Made by a program: the position numbers and the translations under genes. Source: Limanda limanda (Eukaryota > Chordata > Actinopteri > Pleuronectiformes > Pleuronectidae). Taken from it: a stretch of 64,000 nucleotides of DNA. How positions within the stretch are numbered: position 1 is the first letter of the stretch; each line of letters opens with the position of its first letter. The DNA is taken from contig NC_083646.1 in assembly GCF_963576545.1 (NCBI RefSeq), positions 24,440,027 through 24,504,026 on the forward strand, written 5' to 3'. Below are positions 11,228 through 22,125 of this stretch, one piece after another. Below the pieces are notes generated by a model. That model was not told the DNA's origin, did no database searches, and was given only the letters and a program-made list of their open reading frames with translations.

Positions 11228-13837
11228 GAGGCCATCAGTGTGCCGCGTGCAGCGAGGTGCTCAGTGCTCGCTGTTATTGGCGGTTTTCAACTGTAGCACA
11301 GATGAAAAGAGTCAGCATTGCAGCTGTCAATTCAGATGGAGATCAGGTGGTGGGAGTGAATGGGGAGACAGCAGAGAGTGGCTGTGCATATGTCAACACA
11401 CACGCACACACGGAGGAGACATTAACGTGTGCATGAATGCATGCATGCAAAGGCATTTGCAGATGCTTACCCTCCAAAATAAATCCTAATTTGAATCCCC
11501 TCTCGCCGCCAAAAGGATTCTACCGTCACCCGCTGATATTTACCAATCGCTGTTGTTCCTGTGTCTCTTTGAGGCTGAAAAACAATGGCAGCTGCACGAG
11601 ATTCTTCCAAGCGTCTCATCATTCAACACTTATAAAAGTAAACTGGATTTTTTTTTGTTTGTTTCCTGGATATATCTGCCAATAATTTCACAACACGTGT
11701 TTCATGTTTTGCAATTGATACGATTCAAAGTGTGCAACCCACGAAAACATTTCAAACAGCAAAAATTTCCCAAAGAGAGTAATTAATTTGCTGGCACCTC
11801 AGAGTGGGAGCGTGTAGGGCAAGTGAAACAATGAGCGTCTGAAACAGCACTCCACTGTACTGTGGATCTGTGCTAACAGACAGATGCCACTCCGTCTCTC
11901 TTCCTCTCCGTCGCTCTCTCCCTGTTCGACATGTGTGCTAGTTGGCTGAGAGACATTAGCATTTGTTTTACCCCCCCATCCCATGTGCTAGAGCCTCAGG
12001 CACAACAGTCAAAGAGACACCACCACCTCCCAATATCTCATCTCCTCTCTCAGTATGTGTGAGTGTGAATGTGAGAGAGTGTGTGCTCCGTCTGGTTCGC
12101 ATTAAAACACACACACTGTGGCTTATTGATACGTGGTGACAGATTTGTGGAACTCTGTGATTCTATTTGATATTACAGGTTTTGCAACTTGCATAAGAAA
12201 ATAATTCAGCACAATATTTTGCGTCCTGCTTTGGCGATTCTGTTTGGATAGATTGCCATGCCAACAGGGGCCTCAATTGTGAGAGGGGCGTTTTGAGCCG
12301 GTGCATGTCCACACTGTGGTGAGTGTGAGCTAGTGCGCCCCCTAGCTCTCAGCAGAGGCCCATCCCCTCTCTTTCCCCTCTTCCTGCTGTTCCTCTCTTG
12401 CCCTACATATCAGTCCCGGGGAGAATAGACCCGTCTAACACCCGGCTTCACAGAGACGCTGTTTTGTCATGTTTTATATCATTCTACTAATGGGAAAAAA
12501 AGCAGGTCCTCTGACTAAAGACTGCTGCATCCCTAAAGATCTCTGGTAACAAATGCTGTGCAGAAAAAAAAAGAAAGAAAGGAAAGGAAAAAAAAGCGTG
12601 ATGACTTGCCTTAACTGAGCTCTCTGTTCTAACCAGCAAAAAGTCACTTGTTTTGTAAACAGTCTGGGAATGGCTGGGTTGTTTGATCCGCATTTGTAAT
12701 AAAGGAGAGAAAACAGACAGACGAGAGAGAAGAGAGGCAGAAGAGAGAGATGGAAGGAAGAGGGAGAGAGAGAGAGAGAGAGTGATCCAACAGATGGTAG
12801 ATTTGGCGAAGCCTCTGCCATGCAGTTTATGTAAAAGCCTGTCTGGAAAGAGCACAGACCCCGAAGCATCTCTCACATATTGAGGAGTCACAATCATGGC
12901 CAGGCTGCAAAGTGAGATGGCCCTAATGTCGGCCATTACTGAAATACTTCTGCCTCTCACCTGGGACCTTTAAATCACATGACACTTTATCGTTTCACAT
13001 ACTAAGTACTGGATAATATTTACCACAATAATGTTTAATCACCAAAGAACTAACAGACCAAACAATATTACTGTGATAATAAAACATAAAATGAGCTATT
13101 TGTTACCATAGTATTGTAGGATTTTAATAAGCTCACACAGTTTTAGAAGAAGTGAATACACTAATGTATAAGTTATTACTTTTGTTACCACAAAATGCCA
13201 ACATGTAAACATTTATATAGTGGTCACTCGTGAATGTTCAATGATTCTAATGCAGTGTGTAACAAACAATTGGTCTATTATCTTTTAAGGATTAATGCAG
13301 ATTTCTTTTTTGTATTTGTAAGCCTGGAAATATTTGAGTAATGACTAAAAAAAATATGTTCAGTTCAACCAACAATCAATCCCAAAGATATTCAGGTCAT
13401 ACGACAAAGAGAAGCCGCCAATCATTTGTCTGACACAATGGAATAAGCTAATGTTTGGCATTTTTTCACCATTCCTACGATTCATCAATTATTGTATTTT
13501 TACATTCAAATTTTCAGTCCATATATATTCACAAATCACAGTTAGCCTCACAAGGCTTAGCAATCTGTACAAAGTGTGATGTCCTAACTCACCTAAAGGG
13601 TTTGAAAAATAACTTTTTCAAGGAAAAACAAATTGGAAACCTCAGAGAGAATCACAAGTGAATGGAAATAATGTGACTCAAACACAAACAAAAACAATCC
13701 CACTAGATGACAGATTGTGACCATATTTTAGTTTTTAATCTGATTCAAATTCTATTTTAGATTGTTTGAATATCAGGGACGACAGTGTTGCCGGCCAGAG
13801 CCAGAAATGTTGTGCGGAGAATGGGTGGACACACATC
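11228..13837. other. Unassigned sequence with short purine tracts
   Basis: No gene or transposon recognised. An A/G tract lies at 12560-12598 and a GA array at 12740-12782. The part from 12960 to 13740 is markedly AT-rich. A 157-codon reverse frame at 12487-12960 coincides with the GA array and is not credible as a gene. Confidence 0.45.
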
Positions 13838-13854
13838 CTCTCTCACACACAGAC

Positions 13855-13889
<35 letters not shown>

Positions 13890-13892
13890 CAC
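13838..13892. repeat. (CA)n microsatellite, interrupted
   Basis: CA array broken by CAGA and CAAA. Confidence 0.94.
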
Positions 13893-14041
13893 ATACAAAA
13901 GCCCCAAAATGACCTATCTGTGAGCATGTGTGACCTGCGACTGTCGATCAGCGCAAATTTGTGAAGCAATGAAGCGTGGAGCGGAGTCCCGTCAGAGCAG
14001 AGGCGAGACATCACCCCCGTCCCCTCCACCCAGAGGAAGTT

Positions 14042-14290
14042 TGTGTCTGTGTGTGTGTGTGTCTGTGGGTGGGTGGGGGGGTGAGGTGTGTCATGGGGGG
14101 CACAGGGTGTAAAAAAGGCCCGATGAATGCAAAGAAGCAAGGGGGAAGTGAGGATGGAAGAAGGGCAAGTGAGGAAGAGCACTGCTCTGGCGGGTGAAGC
14201 TCATCAAACGCGCGTAATATGATGTCGTCTGCCGGCTCGCTAAAGCCCCCCCCACCACCACCACCACGCCCCCCCCCCCACACCCCAACC
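14042..14290. repeat. GT/G-rich then C-rich low-complexity segment
   Basis: A GT array with G-runs (14042-14100) is followed, after a short unique spacer, by a CCA/C-rich stretch (about 14246-14280). The Gly- and Pro-rich frames here are composition artefacts. Confidence 0.75.
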
Positions 14291-14630
14291 CATCCCTGAA
14301 ATGTTGAAAAAAAAAAGGACTTCTATTCAAGCCGGCATATTTTTATTCCTCCTCTTCTCTCTCATTTCACATGGACTGCAGATGCCTTAATTGTGCTCGC
14401 TCTTCAAGGCAGCCTTTTTCACTTGCTCTTGATAAGTCTTTGATATTCTGTGCTTCACTAATTGTAGTCGCTGCAGTACATCTATCTTTTTTCAATTTCC
14501 TGATAATTAGCCTCTAACTCTTTCATCTGTCTTTTCAAGTGCACTAAATCTCCTTCTCTAATGAAAGTTACACTGAACCCAACAAGGTTGACGGCTGGTA
14601 AAGAAGAAAGAAAAAAAACCCTGACGTTTC

Positions 14631-14690
14631 TCCCTCACTCTCTCTCTCGCTCTCTCGCTCTCTCTCTCTCTCTCCCTCGCTCTCTCTCTA
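14631..14690. repeat. (CT)n microsatellite, interrupted
   Basis: CT array of about 60 bp with repeated CTCG interruptions. Confidence 0.93.
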
Positions 14691-15422
14691 GCCGTGGGCA
14701 GACCCTGTCCTTGGGTTTCTAACGTGAAAATATTCAACCAAAAAGAACACAGGAGCCATTTAATAAGAACATGCTTCAAAATGACTCGGGTTTAATGGAT
14801 GGGAGATGTGAGGTGAGCGGAAGAGCTAACCTGGAGCCATGTGCTAAAAAGATCAAAAAAACTCACTCAAAGCCACTGCCGCTCTCCCAAAAGACCCACG
14901 TCCTATCGAGAGGCGCCGAGTAATGAGCTAGATTGAAATATTACCGAGAAGCAGGGGGGGGGGGTATGTTATGTATATGATAACATATTAGCACAACATT
15001 ATTTGACTGTGACAGCCTAGTTCGTACTCTGGAGCCCACCCTCAACTTCTGCTTTGGCAGAATTTATTCTTCCTGCATATCAAGCACCAGAAATCACAGC
15101 AGAGAGATAAAAGGGGGAGAGGAGCAGACTGAGATAAAGGCTATTTGAAGTACAAGGAGTGTTGCTCTAATAGTTTTATGTCTTTTGATTCAGTGTTTCC
15201 AGTGGTGGAAATGTGTTATTGAGAGCATTACTGAGAAATGCAAACACAGGCGGCATGAGAGGGGGAGCGGAGAGGAGGAGGAAAAAACAGGCATCAAAAT
15301 TGATTTTTCAATCATGCTTGCTGTTTCAAGAGGGCGTCACATGTTCTAATGACCTCATCCCTCTTGTAGTGATGTGAGTTATTTCACACCAGGCCATTTT
15401 AAACTAAGACAAGTAAGGTGGC
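14691..15422. other. Unassigned sequence
   Basis: Nothing recognised except a 10-G run near 14955. Confidence 0.45.
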
Positions 15423-15441
15423 GGGTGGGTGGGTGAGTGGG
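15423..15441 (+). other. Predicted G-quadruplex motif
   Basis: Four runs of three G with loops T, T and TGAGT (gggtgggtgggtgagtggg) fit the canonical G3N1-7 quadruplex pattern. More G-runs follow to 15475. Folding is a prediction from the pattern. Confidence 0.7.
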
Positions 15442-15696
15442 TGGATGGGGAGTGGGGCGAGCGAGAGGGGGGGGCTACTGCTGTCGCTAAGTAGGGCTCA
15501 AAGCGGTGAGGGGCAGTAAAGAGGAGAGGTGGGGTGGGCTAAGGGAATGGTTAACAGGGTCATTTGGATTGGATGGGAGATCGATACTGAGAGGTAGAGA
15601 GGAGGTGCATCTCTGTCACTGTGATGTGTGGCTGCTGTGTGATTGTTCTGCAGATTACGTACAAGGGAGGGGAAAAAAGAAAAGGGAAGTGCTGTC

Positions 15697-15749
15697 GGTG
15701 TGTGTGTGTCTGTGTGTGTGTCTGTGTGTGTGTGTGTCTGTGTGTGTGC
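15697..15749. repeat. (GT)n microsatellite, interrupted
   Basis: GT array with three GTCT interruptions at regular spacing. Confidence 0.94.
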
Positions 15750-17091
15750 GCGGGCTGTGAACAATCATGTCACCATCCTCCAGTGATTTAAAACACATGC
15801 TTTTTTTTTTGTTTGATATTCTGTCCCCGCAGAGGAGGAAATGAAATGCACTGTGCAGTGAATTTTACAAGTTGTTACAAGTGACCAGTCCATTTATTTG
15901 TCGAAAGGAGATATGATGATGAGATTCAAATAAAAAAACATAACAAATGTTATTTGATGTGACATGTCAGTGCAGAGTTTTGATTTCAACATCATATTTT
16001 GAAAGTCAGAAATAGACAAATTTGCAAATTCGGGTGAATCTCTGAAGCTCCAGTACACTTGTTTGACGAATAATTCTCAGACCATGATGACAAGAAAGAT
16101 TAGTTGAACCCCTAATCTTGAAAGCGGCTAACATGTGCAGTCACTATCGAGCAAATATGCACCAATAGAACACCTGGGCCTACATGTAAAACAAAAAAAG
16201 ATAATAATATGAAGGATGTGAGGATAATGTGCTGAAAGGTGTTTTTTTTCATGTTCATTCTCACATTCAGCCGATTGGAAAAAAAGAAAAAAACACATGA
16301 TTTAGTTGATAAATCTGCAAACACATGTAGCATGTAGTTATTGGGCATGAAAAGTCAGTCTGATTGATTAATGTATAGCATAAAGGTCAGGGTAAGGGGT
16401 AGGGTCATCCTTAACATTATACACCTGTTTAAAAACTAATAGAGATCTATACTGGGCAGTGTGTCAACTCTATCACCCAGTTATACATTAGTAATACAGA
16501 ACCTTCTAATGGTTTATAAGTTATCCAGTAATGGATAATACAGCGTTCAGATCATCATAAACACACATACAAACTGTTATGTTACTGTTATAAGTCAAAT
16601 CATTTCATCATCCACTTAAACAGTGAATACTTTTTACCCCATTCATAAATTCAGCGAAGAGATTTTTTCTTCTCTCTTCTGTTGGCAGCTGTAGTGAATT
16701 ACTGTTTGGAAATACCCAGCTACTCTTGTCGATTAGCATATAGATGAAAGTCAGGTTTGCAATTAGCAGCGTGATCATGTACAGACCTCTGTCACATTTT
16801 AGGATTTGTTTCAATGGCTTTATTGAGGGAAAACAACAGTAAAATCATGTTACCAGAGAAAAAAGAAAATACCTCAGCAATGCCTGTGGGAACGCTGTGT
16901 GTTCTTATGGCTCCACAGAGGTCGGAGGTCAGGGTCAGCGGCGGAACAGCTTGTAGGGACTCAGCGTGTTGATCAAAGACCCTTCTGCAGGCTGGATGCT
17001 TGCTGACACAGCTGCTTAGATCCACTTTGAAGGACATTCTTACACAAAAACACATGAAAAGGAATAAAAGAGACGACTCGCATACCAAACC
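15750..17091. other. Unassigned AT-rich sequence
   Basis: No gene recognised. Positions 16031-16068 share a short segment with 53560-53594 (ctctgaagctccag followed by acacttgtt), suggesting an unnamed old dispersed repeat. Confidence 0.45.
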
Positions 17092-17113
17092 GTATATATA
17101 TATATATATATAT
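17092..17113. repeat. (AT)n microsatellite
   Basis: About 11 TA units. Confidence 0.9.
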
Positions 17114-17695
17114 CTGTTCTGACATGTTTGCTGAAATAATCTTTACAGCTTAAACAACCAGTGCAGATTTGTTTTCTCAAAAAACAGCACCAGTTTTTAC
17201 AGTATGTATACCCAAGGTCTATTTTTCCTTACCTTATTCAAGACCATGGCATTTCTCTTTGAAAGCAGTCTTATTGATTTCACGTTCAGATTTTCAAGTT
17301 TCAGGTTTTATTTGTCATATGCAGTTAACACAGGGTCACCAGTACAATGAAAGTGGTGGATGGGAAGAAACCGGTCAGCTCAGCAGTGCAATGGTTAAAT
17401 TAAAATTAAAGCAAGGTTAAAAGAGCTTAATATAAAAAAAGGTAAAATGCAACACAATACAAAACCAAGACTATATACATTCAAAGGTGCTTGAACTTTA
17501 ACTGAATGGAGTGTCTATGAATAGTAATTGCATCGTGTGTATATCAGTTCACAGGGATTTGCAGAGGGTTGTTAGTCATGAGTTAAACTACAAGTTTAGG
17601 AACCTGATGGCCTGATGGTAGAACCTGTTCTGAGGTCTGTTGGTGCACACAGACCTGCTCATGTACCTTCTACCAGATGGTGACAGAGTGAACAG

Positions 17696-18029
17696 CACTA
17701 GTGTATTGCACTAGACTGTTACTTTTTTTACTACTGTATTATCCTGCCTATAGTGTATTCATATTTATATACAGTTTATTATTATATTTATCCTGCTCAT
17801 AGTGTATTCATCGTTCTTATATCATACAATTCCTCTTAATAATGTAATATTCCATATATATTTCTTAATGTACAGATCTTATTTAGTTACATATTCACTT
17901 TTAATATGCACAATACTCTGCTCTTTTACTGCCTTTTTTGCACTTCTGGTTAGATGCTAAACTGCATTTCGTTGTATAAGTACCTGTACTGTGCAATGAC
18001 AATAAAGTAGAATCTAATCTAATCTAAAA
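17696..18029 (+). mobile_element. 3' tail of a second LINE, inserted in the first
   Basis: A 334-bp noncoding insert whose right end reads 'ctgtactgtgcaatgacaat', then aaag, then three AATCT units and an A run. This ending is typical of fish L2/Rex-like LINE 3' tails. The host word AACAG flanks it on both sides (17691-17695 and 18030-18034), a plausible 5-bp target duplication although the right copy abuts the A run. It is severely 5' truncated, with no coding part. Confidence 0.75.
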
Positions 18030-18714
18030 AACAGTCTGCATGCTGGATGGCTGTGGTCCTTGAGGATGTTGTGTGCTGTCCGCAGACACCACTGGTGGTA
18101 AATGTCCTGGGTGACTGGGAGACTGTTTCCAGGGATGTGTTTTGTACCACTCTCTGCTGTGACTACAATAGTTTCCATACCAGACTGTGATGCAGCCTGT
18201 CAGCAAGCTCTTACTGGTACACCGGTAGAAGTTTGTGAGGATGCTGGCGTTCATGCCAAATTCCCTCAGTCTTCTCAGAAAGAAAGAGCCGCTGATGAGC
18301 TTTCTTGATCGTGTCTGTTTGAAATGTCCAGGAGAGGTCCTCAGTGATGTGTCCACCGAGGAACCTGAAGCTGCTGATCCTCTCAATCTCAGCATTGCAG
18401 ATGTGGATGGGGGTTGTCCACCTCCCTGCAGTTTTCTGTAATCCACAATCATCTCCTTCGTTTTGAGAGAGGTTGTTTGCCTTGCACCAGCTTGTCAGTG
18501 ACGTCACCTCCTCTCTGTAGACTGTCTCGTCATTGTGTGTGATGAGGCCCAGGATGGTCGTGTCTTCAGCGGACCTAACGATGGTGTTGGAGCTGTGCTT
18601 GGCTGTGCAGTCATGGGTGATCAGGGAATACAGAAGGGGGCTGAGGACACAGCTCTGAGGTGCGCCAGTGTTAAGGTTCAGCTGGGAGGAGATGTGACAG
18701 CCAATTCTTACCAC
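18030..18714 (-). pseudogene. LINE reverse transcriptase fragment, frameshifted
   Basis: Two overlapping reverse frames (18211-18714 and 18024-18452) encode the palm-to-thumb part of a LINE ORF2 reverse transcriptase. Visible blocks in order are TGAPQSCVLSPLLYSLI (family TGAPQGCVLSP), SAEDTTILGLI at the catalytic site, where the family has FADDT and the first catalytic Asp is Glu here, FRFLGGHITEDLSW (family FKFLGVHI), and in the second frame FFLRRLREFGMNASILTNFY and TGCITVWYGN. The frame shift and the altered active site mark it as dead. It belongs to the LINE at 17285-19826. Confidence 0.88.
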
Positions 18715-18948
18715 CTGGGACCTGCCTCTCCGGAAGTCCTATTCTCAGCTGCAGATGGAGGTCTCCAGGCCAAGATCAATTAGCTTCGAGAGGGAATAAT
18801 GGTGTTGAACACTGAGCTGTAATCAACAAGGAACCTTCTCACGAATGTTTCCCTTTGTCCAGGTGGGTGAGCGCTGTTTGGGTTGTCAAGGGGATGGCGT
18901 CATCTGTTGACCTGTTTAGTCTGTAGGCAAACTGAAGAGGGTCCAGGG

Positions 18949-19637
18949 TGGGTTTGCCAACCGTCCCTTGAAAAACAGAATCGTCCCGTATTTAGAAAAA
19001 AAGCACCCGACCTGTATTGAGCTGTAGAGGGACGCACTGTGTCCCGTATTACTGTGAAATTTAAAAAATGGTCAGTAAAATGCCAATGGAAAATGAATAA
19101 CAGAGCGCTTTATGTGAACATTTACGGTAAAGTTGTTCCCAGGCAATGTCCTGCTCTGGGATCAATGAGCTGACAGCATATTCACACACGAGTACGATGA
19201 TACAGAATAGGCTCATCCCATTGGTCGAGGAGGTACTGTTGCTCGCAGAGAAGATAGTGGAAGATAAGTAAGTATAAGGAGAAGATAGTGGAACACAACA
19301 AAGCAGCATGGGTGACAGTGACACAGACACTGCTTTACGGGGCGGTACACCTTCGAGCAGCAAGACAGGTTGCTGTTTAAGAAAGATTCATATTTTATTC
19401 AGTTAATTTAGTTTATTATTAAAGTGAATTGCTGGGTAATAATTTGTTTTCCATGTGTTCATGTCACTCAAAAATATGCATCTAATTCAATTCAGGGTCA
19501 AATAGTTAAAAAATCGTTTCACTCACAAAAAAAGGGGCTAAAAAATGAACCACGCCAGGAAGGGTGAAAGCAATCGGGTCGGCCCGCCCTGCCAATGAGG
19601 TGTCCCTTATTTATTTTTAAGGGAGTTACCAACCTTA
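18949..19637. mobile_element. hAT-like nonautonomous DNA transposon with 8-bp target duplication
   Basis: A 689-bp element inside the LINE. Its left end TGGGTTTGCCAACCGTCCCT pairs with the reverse complement of the right end, TAAGGTTGGTAACTCCCTT, as imperfect terminal inverted repeats of the fish 'GGTTGCCAAC' type. The flanks are GTCCAGGG (18941-18948) and GTCCAGAG (19638-19645), an 8-bp target duplication with one mismatch. Eight bp is diagnostic for hAT-superfamily transposition. No transposase is visible inside, so it depended on an enzyme from elsewhere. Confidence 0.8.
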
Positions 19638-19826
19638 GTCCAGAGTGTCAGACAGGGAGGAGCAGATGTGGTTTCTGACTTGTCCGAAGCGCTTCATGAT
19701 GACTGATGTCAGTGCGACAGGGCGGGAGTCATTTAAGCAGGAGGCCACTGTTTTTTTTCCGGACTGGAACAATGATGGATGCCTTGAAGGAGGTGGGGAC
19801 CACGGACTGACTCAGGGAGAGGTTTT

Positions 19827-20529
19827 ATAATACTTTCACTCAAAATCTTGCGCTAGCACTCAAAGAGCGCAACAAGTCAAACTTTCGCAACCAATATATG
19901 AAACCGTCCCACCCTCTTGTGGGTAGAGTTAGCTGAGTGTGCAAATAAAGCCTTGGAGGGCGGGAGTGCACCCGGTGACAGTAGCTGTAGGACGCAGGAC
20001 ATTTGTTCAAGGAGGAAAATATCATATTGCAAGTGAAGAGTCTGAGCAAATGCAGAATAAAACTAAGCACAGGGGCTATTTGAGTGCATGCGCTGGGTTT
20101 TCATTGATAGCATTAGAAAATCTGAACATAAAATCAATAAGTCCTGCTGTTTAACTGTAAGACCAGGCTCTTTAATGATGAACGGACATAATACATAACC
20201 AGTCAAATCAGATCACAAAGCAAAATGTGGACTAACTGCAATACAGTCCAGTATAATGACAGCGGGTACACAGCTAGAGGACATTTTAAACTTTGAAAGC
20301 GTGTTAAACTATGTGATCATTGAGAATATTGTCCAATAACAGGCATGTGGCTAAAGACTTCCTCTCTTTTAAGGCCTTACTATCCCCCCCTCTCCCCTCC
20401 CCAATATTTACAGTAAAGTGGCTCAGCGTTTGAATCAAAATAAAAGAGGGAGGAGCAGAGGTAACAGGATACACAGCTCTGATCTCTTACACTCAATCTC
20501 CCTGTTTTGAGGGCTGGGATGTGACATAG
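19827..20529. other. Unassigned sequence
   Basis: The LINE can no longer be followed after about 19826. No gene or other repeat recognised. Confidence 0.4.
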
Positions 20530-20554
20530 TTGTGTGTGTGATCATGTGTGTGTG

Positions 20555-20589
<35 letters not shown>

Positions 20590-20591
20590 GT
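20530..20591. repeat. (GT)n microsatellite, interrupted
   Basis: GT array with GATCA and GTTT interruptions. Confidence 0.95.
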
Positions 20592-21236
20592 CTTCATCAT
20601 CTTTCTGCCTGTGCTGGGATGTGGGAGGCGGATCAGATATCATTGCCTTGGGTGTATGCCAGTGCCGCTTGTACTTTACACTGCCCTCCCTCCCTCCAGG
20701 GATTGTGGGAACGATGGATGGACGGATGGAGGGAAGGACAGCCAGAGCACAGGTGGTCCACATCTGGGAGAAAAAAAAGACAGAAAAAGATAAAGACACC
20801 AATCAGGTGCTCACATCTTCAACTCCATCACGATCTCGCCGTCTGAAATTCGACACAGGTTCTGGCAGCTCGTTGGCGAATCTGGATCAGAATTCGGTGT
20901 TGCTGCTCCCTCTGTTATTTTACTATGATGGTGTGTTACCACAGCAGCGATAAATACTGGCATCAGTTGACCATTTATTTTCGACGTATATTGCACAGTG
21001 TTTTTGGTTGTGGAAGTCTGGGATGTTTCTCAGTACACAAACTCAAAAAACAGCCTGCTGTTATAATGAGGGCTTTTTTGGGGAACTAAACTTTGAGGAA
21101 CTCTGCAGGAAACCGGGCAAAGTCTCTACATCTGATATCATTTGCAGCCCAAACTTTGTGACCTGCTCCTCTTAATAACATTTCTGTGAGAATATTATTA
21201 TCTGGTCAGGCATGTGAAATCATGTCACATCATTAG
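20592..21236. other. Unassigned sequence
   Basis: Contains a GGAT/GGAC-rich short stretch at 20710-20740; otherwise nothing recognised. Confidence 0.45.
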
Positions 21237-21496
21237 CTCCACCAAGGAGGTTGTGTTTTCATCGGTTTGTTTGCAGGATTACGCAAAAACTACTGGACTG
21301 ATTCCCTAAAAACTTGGGTAAGGGGAGGACCAGTAACATTTCTATGCAGATCCAGATCACAGGGCTGATTTTTTTTTTGTTGCTTTCTTTAACAACAGGA
21401 TTTTTTTTAAATACCGATATAAATTTCTTTAAATTAAATTTAAAATTCATGGATCTTTATGGAAAAAAATAACCATATTTAACTGATTTCTATAAA

Positions 21497-21801
21497 GTTG
21501 CTTTCAGACAAATAATTTCCTGACATTTTCTTATCAAGCTGTATGTGAAACCGCATATCTCAGAGAAAGGCTCCCGACATTCACCAGAGTTTCTTAAACT
21601 CTGTCTCAATGAGTCCATGTTAGAAAATAACAGGAGGAACTAACAACGAGCGAGTCAGTGTATTGATGGTGTTTCTAGCACACAACTGAAATTAACTAAA
21701 AGAATACAATATCTCTGGATGAATAGGAGGAGCCATGCTGTCGACGTGCTGGAAACAAATAGAAAGTTTGCACATCCTCCGGAGCTCATGTCAAAAGACT
21801 T
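21497..21801. mobile_element. TTTCAGACATG-family MITE, copy 1
   Basis: It starts 'gttgctttcagaca' and ends 'catgtcaaaagac', whose reverse complement is GTCTTTTGACATG, a decayed form of the family terminus TTTCAGACATG. The interior shares 'gatggtgtttctagcacaca' with copy 2 at 39450 (gatgttgtttctaacacaca) and the 'gatgaataggaggagcc' region. Noncoding and nonautonomous; the superfamily is unknown. Confidence 0.6.
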
Positions 21802-21835
21802 AGGTGCATCCATCTTGGTGCAGCTAGATTGATTT

Positions 21836-22100
21836 TAAAGGTTCAGTGTGTAAGATTCAGTGGTGAAGGTGCATGTTGCACCCCTCTGACACATTCCCCT
21901 CCCACACATGAAAGAGAACCTGTGGAAGCCTTAAATTGTCATAAAAACTCAAAAGGTGCCGGCCTCCGTAGAGAGATTAAATAGAAAGGGCCTATTCTAG
22001 AGTAAGAACAATTCATATAATTTAGATGAAACACTATTATTGACCATTCATGTTATGCCAATAGATCCCTTACACCTGAATCTTTTACACTGGACCTTTA
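21836..22100. mobile_element. TAAAGGTTCAGTGTGTAAGATT-type MITE
   Basis: A 265-bp element. The left terminus TAAAGGTTCAGTGTGTAAGA pairs with the reverse complement of the right terminus, TAAAGGTCCAGTGTAAAAGA. Inner text such as 'cctgtggaagcc', 'agaaagggcct' and 'gccaatagatccc' matches from memory a common fish MITE with these ends. No coding capacity; a target duplication was not clear. Confidence 0.78.
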
Positions 22101-22125
22101 CAGCAACAATTGGGCCTTGGTGGAG

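Larger units (their letters stand above)
17285..19826 (-). mobile_element. LINE relic (L2/Rex-like non-LTR retrotransposon), interrupted twice
   Basis: A reverse-strand non-LTR retrotransposon read from about 19826 down to 17285. Its pieces are 19638-19826, 18030-18948 and 17285-17695. The 3' end on the - strand reads 'catatgacaaataaaacctg' followed by a GAAACTTGAAAATCTGAA-like tail. The reverse-transcriptase region lies in the middle piece. The gaps are filled by a hAT-like element (18949-19637) and a + strand LINE tail (17696-18029); removing both makes the host text continuous, for example '..gagtgaacag' into 'tctgcatgctgg'. It is 5' truncated, frameshifted and inactive. The clade is from memory of similar fish LINEs. 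Confidence 0.8.
21237..22125 (+). mobile_element. CTCCACCAAGG-type MITE carrying two later MITEs
   Basis: The left end CTCCACCAAGGAGG (21237) and the right end CCTTGGTGGAG (22115-22125) are inverted copies, giving an 11-bp perfect terminal repeat. The left internal text (aaaactactggactgatt, gatccagatcacagggctga) matches from memory a very common fish repeat and agrees with the fragment at 7366 and the copy at 44876. The element is split by two insertions (21497-21801 and 21836-22100), leaving only about 25 bp at its right end. Confidence 0.72.

Noticed and set aside
12487..12960. 157-codon reverse frame
   Set aside because: Spans a GA array and an A/G tract; Ser/Leu/Phe-rich artefact.
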